From Onchocerca lupi (taxonomy: Eukaryota; Nematoda; Chromadorea; Rhabditida; Onchocercidae), in contig JAOVVO010000210.1 in assembly GCA_028564675.1 (NCBI GenBank), positions 1-64,000 on the forward strand: a DNA stretch of 64,000 bases, written 5' to 3'. The position numbers and the translations under genes were made by a program. The notes beneath the pieces were generated by a model that saw only the letters and a program-made list of their open reading frames with translations, was not told where the DNA came from and searched no databases. Positions 11,159 to 24,300 of the stretch are shown here, in pieces; positions within the stretch are counted from its first letter, which is position 1, and every line of letters begins with the position of its first letter.

Positions 11159-14100
11159 TCATATAAATAAAAATGTAAATGCTACCTGTTACTTCTCAAT
11201 GATCTCCTTAAGTTCTCCCCCGATTCTTTTCAAATTTCGACATAACTTTGTATTCGAAACTTTGCACAACTGCGCTTGCTCTTATATGAATATACTTACT
11301 TTTTTCACGTGTCATGTGCATGACAACTAAAAGTAAGTGAGAGGACGGAGTCTGTTAACTCCGCCTATTTTTTTTCTCTCATTCTTCCTCTATCTCCCAT
11401 CTCTCTCTCCCTATTGCTATGCTTATTATATTCCGTGGATTTATCCAAGGAAAGAAGAAAAAAATGACAAAAAGAATTAAAATGCTTTCTGATATGGCAT
11501 ATAAATATAAAAATTTTTGCATTTGTGACGAATCTGAAAAAGAAATTCCAAATACCTATTAAAATTTGAATTTGAAATTCTTTTTACTTAATAAAAATTA
11601 GATTAATTTGTTTGAAAAAAGGCATCAATTTGATCTAAAGAAATTTTATTGCATTAATTCCAAATATTTCTTAGAAACAATCTTTTGCTCAGTTAATCTT
11701 CAACCTAATTTTGATTTAACTTAGTTTGATGTAAATATAATGCTAAAATATTAATTCATAACTTTCTCCATTTTTTCATAGATTAAATATTCAAATCCAT
11801 CAGAAGTATTGGTGACTTATAATTTAATATAATTGATACTAGTTCTCTTTTTTTAAATTTTATCCATATTATACTTTTATTTGTTTATTTTCATCTATCT
11901 ATAACTTGTGCTTACAAATCGCGAACAAAGTTCTCAATCAATTGGGAGTGCCATCACCGAATCAATTTGCTACTGTTTCGCTCGATGTAGAATTGCGTCG
12001 CGAACGAAATTACAACGCGATTGATCTTTTGTCATATATGTAATCGAATATTCCCAAAATAACGTTTGAGCAAAAAGCCATTTACGATCAAATAATGAAA
12101 ACTGTCACTAAGGAGGTTGGAGAAATCTCCGTCTTAGATGCGCCCAGGAGGAACTGCTGAAACGTTCCTAATTAGATTGATTCTGGCAGCACTTCGATTC
12201 CAAAAAGCATAGCCTTAGCTCGCATCGTCCAGAATAGCTGCAACATTGCTATTAGGTGAAAGAACAGCTCATTCCTATTGAAATTGCCATTGAGCATGCA
12301 ATACATTGAAGCTCTCAAATGTAACATTTCCAAAACATCTGGCATGGGAAAAGTTTTGCAAAATGCAAACTTATTGTTTGGGATGAGTGTACAATGGCGC
12401 ACAAAAAATCGATCGAAGATGTTGATCGATCATTGCAAGATTTGCGTGGAAATATCAGACCATTGGGACGCATTAATATTGCTTGCAGGATATTTCAGGC
12501 GAACATTATCTGTAATTCCTCGATCGACACTAGTGGACAAAATGATTGCCTGAAATACTCTACTTTGTGACGACACGTTAAGACGTTTTAACTACAAATA
12601 TGCGTGTTCAGCTGCGAAACGATCGATCAGCTAGAATATTCTCACACCAATTGCTGGAAAAACGGAACGGAAAAGTGCCGGTTGATCTGACCACAGGAAG
12701 AATTTCACTGCCTCACAACTTCTGCAATTTAGTAACGTCAAAAAAAGAGTTGGTTGAAAAAATATTTCCCGATATTCAAACCAATTATAAGAATCACGAT
12801 TGGCTGAGTGAACGAGCTACTTTTGCGGCCAATAACAAAGACGTCGACGAACTTAACGATATTTTACATTCTGACATTCAAAGTGAGATAGTCACATATA
12901 AGTCCGTCGACACTGTTGTGGAAGCAGATGAAGCGGTTACGAATCTAACAGAATTTTTGAATTCACTCGATCTGCCAGGGATGCCACCGCACGTACTGCA
13001 ATTGAAAATCTGCGTGCCAAATATCATGTTGCGAAATATCAATCAGCCAAAACTTTGTAACGGCACGCAGTTTATTGTAAAAAAATTAATGGGCAATATT
13101 GCAGAAGTGACAATCTTGACAGGACCTTTTGAAGGTGTGAATGTCCTTATTCTTCGCATTCCTATGATTCCAATGGATATGCCATCTCAGCTAAAGAGAT
13201 CACGATTTCCAATGCGATTGGCGGTGTTTGCATTCACCATCAAAAAAGCTCAAGGTCGATTTTTGGAATTGTGTGGTTTAGATCTAAAGACGGATTGCTT
13301 TTCACATAGACAATTATATGTTGCTTGTTATAGAGTTAGCAAATCAGACAATCTCTATATCTACACAGACAATGGAACAACAAAAAATATTGTATACTCA
13401 CATGTGTTGTAAAATTAAACATATCAGATGTGGGCGGAAACTGAAAGATGTTAAATAACGCCATGACAATAATTGTAAACAAGAAATACTAAAGGTCAAG
13501 GGGCGCGACATAGTTTCAAAAGGACGATAAACATGTTTACCACCAAAACGCTCTAATTCACAGATAAACGACAAAAATGGACGCGCAGCAACAGCAACAG
13601 ATCGGAGTTCCAAGGGCTCCAATTCTACAGTTCAAAGCGAAACAACAAGTAGCAATAATCGGACAATTCACTCGAATAGTATTCTTCTCTATTATCGACA
13701 AAGGAAAGAATAACCCAGTGATTAATTTGCCTGGATGTTCTCCGATAATTGTTTGTTACAAAGAAACACTCTTTATCAATCAATAAAACATTTCTCAACA
13801 GCATTCATCTCTGTCACACAAGACACAAAAAACCTCTTTACAATTATTGCTGACCTAGCCTAATCACAATAGCAAGAATCAATCTCCAATCCCACGAACT
13901 ACAAATCAAATTACAAAGTATCAGTTTTTTTCCCCGACACTAGAAACATGCTTTTTCTCTTTTCTTTTTTCCACTTAACCAGACTGAGCTACAGCAACGC
14001 GTGTATAAAAACATGCGCGTATTCGAATGCAACGTTGTGTCGAAATTTCAAAGCAATAGGTAAGAACTTTCCGATATCTAAGATTTTGAATTAATATAGA

Positions 14101-14218
14101 TAAGACACGTATTTAAGGACTTTCAGAGATTTAAGACTTTGAACAAACGAACGTTGACATTTTTATTTATATAGAACAGCTGGAACCGGACAAGCGAAGC
14201 GTGGCCGCGCCCAGCTAA
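11159..14218 (+). mobile_element. Helitron 2, decayed
   Basis: It starts with TC (TCATATAAATAAAAATG) abutting Helitron 1 and ends with CTAA at 14215-14218 followed by T, the expected Helitron 3' context. A degenerate hairpin (CAAGC-GAA-GCGTG, 14191-14203) sits just inside the end. The helicase remnant is in the same orientation as the ends. The first 700 bp carry no coding match and no HUH Rep domain was found, so the element cannot move by itself. Confidence 0.87.
11930..13412 (+). pseudogene. Helitron Pif1-like helicase pseudogene
   Basis: The segment begins with pre-helicase sequence (ELRRERNYNAIDLLSYM) and an in-frame stop near 12040. It continues through a broken Walker A region: one extra base shifts the frame at DAP and the GKT step is altered. 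From 12600 to 13412 the frame is open for 270 residues: MRVQLRNDRSARIFSHQLLE, then SLPHNFCNLVTSKKELVEK, DLPGMPPHVLQLKI, MLRNINQPKLCNGTQ, a helicase motif region with IKKAQGRFLELCGLDL, and FSHRQLYVAC near the C terminus. This is the C-terminal two thirds of the Helitron helicase domain. It is better preserved than the copy in Helitron 1, but with the ATP-binding site broken it cannot be active. Confidence 0.9.
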
Positions 14219-14245
14219 TAAATCATAAAAATGTCAATCATTATG

Positions 14246-14297
14246 TAAGAATACATCCATCTATGCTCTGTGTAGAGCATAGATGGATGTATTCTTA
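14246..14297. repeat. Perfect 24-bp inverted repeat with 4-nt loop
   Basis: Arms 14246-14269 and 14274-14297 are exact reverse complements separated by GTGT. It lies 28 bp beyond the end of Helitron 2. The perfect arms and tiny loop suggest a recent snap-back duplication or a foldback element. Confidence 0.95.
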
Positions 14298-15368
14298 GAA
14301 CAATTAACATGATATCGCATAGTATTATCTTGACTACTAACAGCTTCACAATTGGAGAGATTGAGTATGGATTTTCGATGGCATCGTGACTCAAAAAAGC
14401 TAATTAACAATTAACATATAACGCTAATTTATAAAGTACTAATTAACGTGCCGCAATGAAAGAAACATTTCACAGGACTTGAAACGGTCCTAATTGTACT
14501 ACTTTTGGTAAATTTTTCTGTCGAATTTTTGGAATTCCATTGCGGAAAAACATTTTCTGTTCATCCCCTTGTGAACATTCTGTTGTGTGAGATGATTGAA
14601 CAGCTTGCAGTATATGGAAAGTTATCTGGTTCATCAAACTATGAGCCATAAACATGCTGTTATCCCTTTAATTAATCTTCCTGTAATGAATTCCCGGTCC
14701 TTCATGATAATGTATCCCATTTTTGAACTCAATTATCACAGTAGATAAGTCCCAACACAGACAAGAGAATTGCGATGTCATCTATTGTGAACTAACAAAT
14801 CTTGGATTAAAAAAAATGTCCTATCCATGAATTAGCTTCATTTGGCTATTGAATTTTCAGCATGGAAAAAAAATGTATTTGCTTTATGAGCGACTAATTT
14901 GTCACATCCATATTCGCGGATAATCAGATTTTGGAATTTAATATGATAATAAACTTGCAAACATCTCTAACATCATTTGGACAACTATAATTTTGCAGGC
15001 AGTCGAAATTTTCTTTCAAAATTGGAAAAATCAATTAAAAAAATATTCAACTTATTTTACTAGATAACGATGGCTCTAACAGATTTTATAAATTATCATT
15101 CTATTCGATACAAAGATTGAGGGCGACCTATTTTTCGGTCTTTTCTCAACTCATTTTGCTTCTTCCTCTCGGTTAAAAAAAAAAAAAAAAGAAAAGAAAG
15201 GAATGAGGCTCTTGGACAGAATTGAATGATGGACAGCAGGGATGAACCAGTCTGAAGAAAGTTTGCTTGATTTTTGTTTGAAATATCTGCTGCCATGATA
15301 TTTTATAAATAATATCCACAACCAAATTTATTATACAGGACCAGTCATTTATTATAGTACATCTTTTA

Positions 15369-15665
15369 ATGCTTCTGCAACTGCATTTCAGGGAAAGTTG
15401 AAAAGATCTTCAAAAGAGACTAACAAATTGACTTTTAAATTATTCTCTTAATTCACTTCTTGGTAAGGCTTTGAAACTTCCGAAAACACATACTTCTTGT
15501 ACTTTGGTCTAGGCAGTGATATGCCCAGCTTGAATCATCTTTGCTCTCATATTGATTTAAATAAATGAGTAATAGTTCAGTTTTCTGTATGATAAATAAT
15601 TTATTTATCGGGAAAATCCATTCATCCCCAGTGTGAATATTAGTGCTAACTTCAACACTTCTTTT
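15369..15665 (-). repeat. Dispersed repeat, copy 2
   Basis: Inverted copy of the repeat at 3855-4216. On the minus strand it contains the same reading frame as copy 1 (NIHTGDEWIFPIN, then IIQKTELLLIYLNQYESKDD, ending FRKFQSLTKK). It lacks the AT-rich insert of copy 1. No splice sites or start context make a convincing gene. Confidence 0.85.
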
Positions 15666-18617
15666 GGCAAGTAATTTATACATTTACAGTCAAAAATAAG
15701 CGTAAGCGTAAAAAATGAGTTCAGATACGCAAAATTACGGAGGTCCTCATAAATTCTTCTTATTACAGCTCCTCCTTTAATTCGATTTATGATCTTAAAA
15801 AAAAAAAAGTATCATACATTGGTCCTTAGATCAATTTTTTTTTTCATTTCCAGTATGATTATGATTGAAAGTAAATAATTACTACAAATGAGATAACATA
15901 GAACTAGCGAAATCTCTTTGTTAATTACTTGCATATTCATTGTTGAAGTTAACTTATTTAATTTACTCAAGTCATTAAAAAGATGAAAATTAAGATGGAC
16001 AACGTAAAGTTATACTGCAGACATATAATAAGCATTCAGGCTATGCCGAATTTATGTCAGAATCATCTCAATAACTATACTGCAATCAAGTTTCCTAAAC
16101 ATTCAAGAATAAACTTATCAATATTGTAGCTGGCTAATTAGATGAATACTTTTACATTATCACTCCTTTTCCATGCGCTATTTGATCCATTTATGAACTA
16201 CTGAACTACGAATGAGGCTAGCATTATCTATACAGAATGCATTGAGAAATATAATCAATCTTTTTTTTTTTTTTTTTTTGTTATCGTTGATAAAGGTCTG
16301 TTATTTCATTTTAAATTTCATTTCAAAAAACTTTAATAAAAACTTTAAGAAATATTTTTTGCAGAAATCTACCATATATCGGTTTTAAATCAAAGAGACC
16401 TTGTCAGCAGTAAATAAATTTGCTTACAGAAGTAGCTTTTTTTTTGATAGAATTTTATTGCCCAATGCTTAAAAAACTGGGATTTCGGAAAATTTTCATG
16501 ACAAAAGAAAGGAAATTTCAAACCAGAAAAATTAATTGGGTAGATCCGAAAATAATCTGAAGATAACCTCTGATTAGTAAAACTATTACTTAAATGATCA
16601 GATGCACAAATGCAATGCAATAACTAATGAATCTTCGATAGTTCATGAAATCATTACTGTTATTAAAACAACTACATGGTGTAAAAATTTGAATTACTGA
16701 TCATTATTAAAATAATAATTAGTTAATATGAATACAAAGTGCTCTTGATGCCATTTTCAGGGTAAAACGAGTTGTTGTGTAATTACCGTTCTGCTTTGAA
16801 ATTTTATTCAATGAGAGCGTTTGTGATATTCTTAATCAAATTATGCAGATTTCATTTCTAAATGTTCTTCTACTGAATGTGGTATTGATTGATTTGAGGC
16901 CGAAAAATATTCGAAATAATTTATGATAAATCTCATAATCCACAGCTATTTGATATCATTACTGAAAATCGAAATAAAATATTGGTGATCTGAAGACAAT
17001 AATTATTTTTACCATTCGAAGTAATAAAATTATTAAACATATGAAATATAATTGGGTCCTTTCAGGAGTTTGCAATATTTCTGCTAAATGAACTTTTCAG
17101 CTAGATTCAATTCAGCTCTTTCGAGCTAAAAAATGTTGAGGAACAATAAGAAAATAAAAGGAAATTCCCTAGACTCTCCCTATACTTCTTTCCCCTCTTT
17201 ATACTGATTTCAGATCATGATAGCTTAATTTAAAATTATTTATTTTATTAGTTAATATTTTTCCTGTCTTATTAATAAATTTATTTGAAGACGCAAGGGA
17301 TTGCCGAATAGTGACCTTATTGCACGCCATTAACTCTTCCATCGGCAACCCACAAATGTATGGTTTCCAATCATACCTAAGAACCATCATCAAGAACTGT
17401 CAAAAATAGAAATTTATGACCTATTTACCAACGTTCTGGATGGAACTCATCTGACTGTTAAATTTGCAGAATGTGGATCTTACATAAATGAGTTCCAAAC
17501 AAGCTAATGACTGATGATAGAGACATGAATATCACTAGCATCTAGTTCAATGATATAGTTCGAAAACGAGTAATTGGATAATCAAAATGAAAAGTTGATA
17601 AAAAAAAAAACATTTGCAGTTGTTCTAATTGTCAGGAATTATGACAGAAATCCACTTTCTGTAACCGCTCAAACACTAGCACTAAATATGTCATGACGAA
17701 CTTTCGGCAGAAGCGTATCTTAATTTTCCTCTTAAAAAAGATTCTTCTGCTACTGTGTTATACTCTGCTACAAAATTTATTTATTAATCTCTATTTGTAT
17801 GCTTAATTACTTGATACTCGTGAAGCTACTTGAATCTTGAAGCTTATTTTGAACCTTATAAAAATTAAAGTAGCTAGCTGAAATAGAAATTTACAACAAT
17901 TTGGGTTATTTTAAGATCAGTATCGAGCTATCACGAGATGTATTCGAATTGAATATTATACCAATTGCACTAGAAAACAATGGAAAAGTGTTCAAGTAGC
18001 TCATATATTAAGATGCCATAATTGAGAAAAAAGTAAACACAGAAAAAATCTTTACTATGCATTCACTGCTGTTCAAGTTTTATGAGCTTTATATTCATCA
18101 AATTTTGATTCAATATATGTTATTTTTTCATTTTTATTATACTTTACTTCTACGTTAAAAACACGTGTGTAAAACTAATAACCAAGACGACTCATATGTA
18201 TTTACAAACAAATGATGTTAGATAGTCAAGGCATAAGTATAAAATAGTAAAAGAAAATTCAAAATATTGTTTCCAGATTTGAAATATTTGAGTTTTCTAC
18301 CGAATTTGAAGATATGGGATTTTCATCGCATGATGGGAATGTTAACATCAAAGCTGAAATAAAGTTTAAAGAAAGCTTTCGATTAATCAGGAAGATAGTA
18401 TTATTTATCCTGGACTTTATGTCCAGCATATGGTCATCTCATTTTAATTATCGTACTACATTGAATTATGGATAGCCACATTACTTAATAAGATATTACT
18501 CGATTCTGACAAATAATGTAATGTGTAAAAATGGAATAACCTTTATAAGGTGCATGTATGGTGTTTTTCAAACATCGATATGTCGTAGATTAATATCTTG
18601 TTTCAAAACTTTTAATG

Positions 18618-18635
18618 TAAGATCTTAAGATCTTA
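18618..18635. repeat. 18-bp perfect palindrome
   Basis: TAAGATCTTAAGATCTTA equals its own reverse complement. It is in an otherwise featureless region; a meaning is not evident. Confidence 0.85.
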
Positions 18636-21335
18636 TGGATTTTTGGTACAATAGACCGTTCAACTGATGTTAAGCTTTTTCCTTCTTGTATTAAATTGCG
18701 ATGAACGATAATTTCCCGTTAGAAAGTACAAAATTTGAAGAAAATACAAAATTTAAACTTTTGTATCAAAAAGGAAGGACCGAAAATGAATTTCAAAATT
18801 TAATTATTGCTTTTGGAGTAATAGTGGCCGTTACCAAATATCCGAATGTTATGCTTTACCTATCGTCTTTCTAACTAGACCAAAATACAGAAATCGTAAT
18901 ATGTTGAGAAAAGTCGTACAGGAAAACATACAAAAATGTATCCGGGAGAATGGTACTTGCTTATTTTAAATGAACAACCGCGTTATCATCAGAAATATAC
19001 CACACTAATTTTCGGAATTCAGCAAAAATAAATTGGCTTAAAATTACGAACTATGCTGTGAAAAGTAAAATTTTAGGAGCAGAATGCTCTTGTTAGAAGA
19101 AAGGGTAATTTGATGCTGTGCACTGATAAAAAATAAGCATTGGTATAATCCGTTTACCAAAATACTGAAATATACAGTAGCATTATGACGAAAAGAAAGT
19201 TATCTTTCCACAACTTTCTCTGTTCCTGTTTCTACTTCATGTCTTTCTGGCTAATAAACTCAATACCCCAATGAAAGACTACAGGAATCTAGGACTGCTA
19301 ATTAAACCATACCGATATTTGCTTTTGTCAAAGACAAATACTATGCTATTTAAATATTAGCTATAACTGCTAAATTCTGTAGGTCGCCGATAAAAGAGAA
19401 CATATACAAGAAATGGCAACACAAAAAGCCGGAAACAATAACAGCTTTTCCGTTTTCGAATATTCAAAAGAGCTCTCAATCATTCACCGACGTAATGAGT
19501 CTGAAAATAAAATGGCCAAATAATGCAACATTTCATAAAATTGCATTTTATTTCAATAATCAATTCTTTTAATACTCAACAGAACCGAATTGTTTTTCCA
19601 AGCAACTTATGCCTTTTCTTGTCCATGTATTTGGTGACTGACTTTGTAGGTTACCGTGATCATAGATTACACCACTGATTAATAGTGGATAAAATTTGCA
19701 AATAAAAACGATACTATTAAGCAGTAATGCGATGTCATTTTTCTCACTGATTATCCACTAATTTGACGCATTATTTGAACTTTTTCCAGTTTTTCCAACG
19801 CATTCTAATCATTATTTTCATCATTTTGGTCCTCATTACTTTCAATATGTCAAATATCAGTGCATGTGGAACCAATTTTTTTTAAAATAACCTTCTACAT
19901 TAAAAAACTTTTTCTAAGAAATCTACTGAACAGCAACGTAAAGTTTAGCATATTGAAAAGAAAACCACTCATGCTGAATAATCATAATTAAAGTTATCAT
20001 GAAGAGAATTCTTGTTGCTGCAATGATGAAACGGAGGAACCAGTGGGAAAAGTTTGTCTTCCAAACGTCACTATTTCTGATCTTATTCCTTTATTTCAAA
20101 CAACAAAAAACCTGAGACAGTTTGCAATTTTTCCTAGAATAATAGTGATTTTTTGTTGAAAAAAACAGTATTCATTTTTTATGAAGACAGCAGATTGGGT
20201 ACTGCCATAAAGCTCTCACTGAAATTATCTTATCTTCCATGAAGTTTCGCCTGAGAAAGGATTTTGCAGAGTAAAGCAATGTTTTTTTTCCCTTTTTTTT
20301 TTCACCACTACAGACTTTAAATATGGATCAACTCTTCGAAATTTTTATTAAAAATATCAAAACTTAATGGGTCTTTCGCTGATACCAGAAGTTGAATGCA
20401 CCTCTTGCCTACCTAATTCTGATTATCATCCTGCCAAACAATTGTAACATCCCGTAGGGTAGTGGTCAGAACTAGGTTACACGGACCATTCTTTTCCCTC
20501 TCACCCCGCGGAAAAAAAGTAATGCAACTGTTTTGGGCTGAATATTACGAGGAATATCCAATGATCTTTAATTGGATTTTTTCCTTCTAACGATTCAATG
20601 CAACAGATTTTCTATGTTCTGGTTTTGGTTTTGAAATGTATAACTGCTACCTCATATTTCCTCAAAACACACTGGTAGAAGCATCCCGTACTACACGATT
20701 TTCTCACGAAGAGAGGAGAATAAACAGAAAATGATAACAAAGAGAACTTATCATTGAAGCTTTCATCCGTCAAAAATTTTAAAGAGCTACAATCTTAGTG
20801 AGCAGTCTTAAACCTTTCATTCTATCGTACCAACTGGTTTGGAGTTAAATGGCTAAAAGGTTGGTTTTGCCTCCTTTGAACTGGAATCGATGGGATGGAT
20901 GTTGCTGAGGTCGAAAGTCTTGGCTAGGTTATTGCTGCTTATGGATTTGATTGAAATATTACGTGTTCCTGTACAACCAGTTTGAAAATTCTCAAATTAC
21001 TTTGAGTGACATGATGCAAGAGCTGTACGCCTTCCTGAATTTGCATGAGATTGCCGAGCAATATTGCTCAAGAATCTTTTCCTCTTACTAATCTTCGATT
21101 TGCATACTTCTGCAAAATACTTGCAGAAATCATGTCTGTTGTTATACGACGAGAATTAATATTGAATCACTAAAAGTATCCTTTAAGAATTTTAAATTCT
21201 TTGCAAACCTTTTCAGATGTCATCCTCCGTTACTGGAGTAGATTTCAGGGATCCTGCGTTTTTGTAATTTCTTCTGGCGAAATTGCTTTTCTTTATTCTT
21301 ATCTGTGGTTGTAATCTGGGATATACATTTTTCTA

Positions 21336-21343
21336 ATTTCCAG
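21336..21343 (+). other. Likely trans-splice or 5' UTR acceptor of AP-2 mu
   Basis: TAATTTCCAG ends at 21343, 54 nt before the AP-2 mu start codon at 21398. It fits a nematode 3' splice site. Whether SL1 or a 5' UTR exon is joined here cannot be decided from the sequence. Confidence 0.5.
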
Positions 21344-21397
21344 GACTAGCTAGTTGGAAAGTTTACGGCTGTGCATTCTCATTATTCTGAATCAGTG

Positions 21398-24300
21398 ATG
21401 ATTGGTGGTTTATTCGTTTATAATCATAAAGGCGAAGTGCTGATTTCGCGTATATATCGAGATGATGTCAGGTAAGACTTACAAAAGACAGATTTTACTG
21501 CATTAAAATGGACCGAGACAAATGACAGAAGAGAAGTGAATTAAGGAAACTTTACAGTGGGAAAGCTTAAATATTTTTTTTACCCATTTAATTATCTGCT
21601 TTTTTCATTTATGGCCCATATAATTAGATTAAAATCTCGTTGACTTTACCTTTCTAAGTGTTTGAATATTTATGTTATTGTTTCAGTCGAAATGCAGTGG
21701 ATGCTTTTCGAGTAAATGTTATCCATGCGCGGCAGCAGGTATTTTCTCTTTGTATTCGGAAATCTCTCATTTACACTGAAACAGGCGTCTCAATCCAGTG
21801 GTTGCAAACTTTATATGCTCTATATATTTTTCTATCTGTTGCCGTCTATATTATTGTATTTATCAAAGTATTAATTCATCAATTCTGCGGTTTATTAAGG
21901 TACGGAGTCCGGTAACAAATATGGCCAGGACATCATTTTTCCATATAAAACGGGGTAATGTTTGGATTTGTGCAGTTACGCGACAAAATGTCAATGCTGC
22001 AATGGTATTCGAATTTCTAAACAGGTGAGTTTTTCATTCATGTTTGAAATACATAAATGAAAATAAATTTGATTTTTGAAGGTTTGCGGATACTATGCAG
22101 TCATACTTTGGGAAATTGAATGAGGAAAATGTTAAGAACAACTTCGTTCTTATCTACGAGCTTCTGGACGGTATTCTTTTTTTCGTGCTGTACTCACAAA
22201 AATTTTTGCCGATTCTGTCCTTTACATTAATTGTAGAACTAGGAATTTTTTTGCTTATTTTCTATTTTATAATCTATTAGATCCCTCCAACTTTGTGATG
22301 TTTAATGTTTAGAAAATTTAAAAAATGATGTAGTCTTCATTAATAGACTTATTCCAACTGCTGCGGTAAGTAATTTTGATCTCTCAAGAAATTGGCAGGT
22401 TCATGCAATGTTGCTTTTACAGAGATCCTTGATTTTGGTTATCCACAAAATACAGACCCTGGAGTTCTAAAGACGTTCATAACACAACAAGGCGTTAGAA
22501 CTGCAGTATGTTTTTTTTTTTTCCGTTTTTCTATTTATTTTGGTTACAGTGGAAAGCTATGTGCATGTAAGGAATTCTGAATACATTATTTCATTTTTTT
22601 TTTGATTTGGATATAACATTGATTTATATTTCCTTTCATAGGCACCGGTGGTAAGTTTCGTGTGGATTCTGTGCTGTACAATATAGAAGCCGATAGTTGC
22701 TCCCTCTAATTATTTCAATTTTTCATGTTTATAAGTTGTTGCTTTCATTGTTGTTTCGTGCAGTTCTTCCATAGTTGTACAGATATAAAATTCTTGTTCT
22801 GCATTTATGTTATATTTCTTTAGAGTGATTATGAATTTTCTATTTTCAGAGTAAAGAAGAACAAGCACAGATTACTTCGCAGGTAACAGGACAAATCGGA
22901 TGGCGTCGTGAAGGCATAAAATATCGTCGAAATGAATTATTTCTGGATGTTATCGAATATGTCAATCTCCTTATGTCTCAACAAGGTATTTCAATTACTT
23001 CCACGATCTGTAGGGGACTATTTTATCTTGCATGTTTGAAGTATTTTGTACCATTTTCTCTTATGAATCTATAAATTGATTTAGGACAGGTTTTGTCAGC
23101 CCATGTTGCTGGGAAAGTGGCAATGAAATCATATTTATCTGGAATGCCGGAATGCAAGTTTGGTATCAATGACAAGCTTACCATTGAGGGTAAAGGGCGT
23201 GCTGGCAGTGACGATCCTACCAAATCGTTCGTTTTTCCAATTAGTCATAATTATGATGGCTTGTTTCGAAGACTTTCTTTTTTTAATCCTGTATTTATTT
23301 CTCAATTTTCATTCTAACAGTGTGTCATTCGAAAGTATTATTCTGAAGTAGATTCTGTTATGTTACAGGACACGTATATCTGTGGCAATTGATGACTGCC
23401 AGTTTCATCAGTGTGTTAAATTAACCAAATTTGACACCGAACATGCTATAAGTTTTATTCCACCTGATGGAGAATATGAGCTTATGAGGTATGATTCTTC
23501 GTTTCTTCGTGAAGCCGATGTTTTCATATGTAACTGATTATTCATATAGCGTACCATATCTTTTATTTTTTGCAGATACCGCACAACTAAGGATATACAA
23601 CTTCCATTTCGAGTGATTCCGCTTGTTCGAGAAACTTCCAGAAACAAAATGGAGGCATGAAAATTTTGATTTTTTTTTTAATGCTTCACAATCACATTTT
23701 TAGGTTTTCGTTAGGATTGCTGAGTTACGCAAGTACAATACGATGTTCGGTCATAATGTTAGTATATCATAAAGGTGGCAGTGCATCATTCTTCCAAGAG
23801 ACACTAACAGCCCCATCAAGTCATTCCGATCTTTTAAATCCTTTCTTTGTTGTTAACTTACTATAGTTGGGACCCTATAATCCCTTTTAGCTAATTCGTG
23901 AACTAGTATGGAGCAATTTTCTTGGCTTGCTTGAGGTTTTTGAAAATATTTTTTCTGTGGTTTGATATTACTCAGCCTATTAAGATACCGTTAGGCCTTG
24001 TTTTATTATGAAACTATTCAATATTTTATAGGTGAAAGTGGTGGTGAAATCGAACTTTAAACCATCACTTTTGGCACAAAAAATCGAAGTTCGCATACCT
24101 ACACCTCCGAATACTAGTGGAGTACAATTAATTTGTATGAAAGGCAAAGCTAAATACAAAGCTGGCGAGAATGCTATTGTTTGGAAGTTAGTTTCATATT
24201 TAATACTCCAGATATTTCAAGAATCGCAAATCTACGCTTAAGTTTTGCGATTCCAGTTTAATTTTACTATCGCGCTTATTTGATTTTGTATAAAATCTCA

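Larger units (their letters stand above)
14219..21390. other. Intergenic region, no recognised gene
   Basis: Only short ORFs occur. It contains a 24-bp-arm hairpin (14246-14297), dispersed repeat copy 2 (15369-15665), a T run near 16261-16280 and an 18-bp palindrome (18618-18635). A GC-richer patch at about 17280-17510 is open in several frames on both strands and may be an old coding relic, but no family or consistent frame could be assigned. Confidence 0.6.

Noticed and set aside
13398..13622. Minus-strand ORF sharing FICELERFGG-type sequence with one at 10239-10526
   Set aside because: It is the antisense of the shared Helitron 3' region, so the similarity comes from the repeat itself.
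14470..14655. 61-codon minus-strand ORF with protein-like composition
   Set aside because: No acceptor, neighbour exon or family could be tied to it.
17199..17510. Coding-like patch, open in several frames on both strands
   Set aside because: Frames on both strands look equally protein-like, no consistent exon set or family match; at most a decayed relic.
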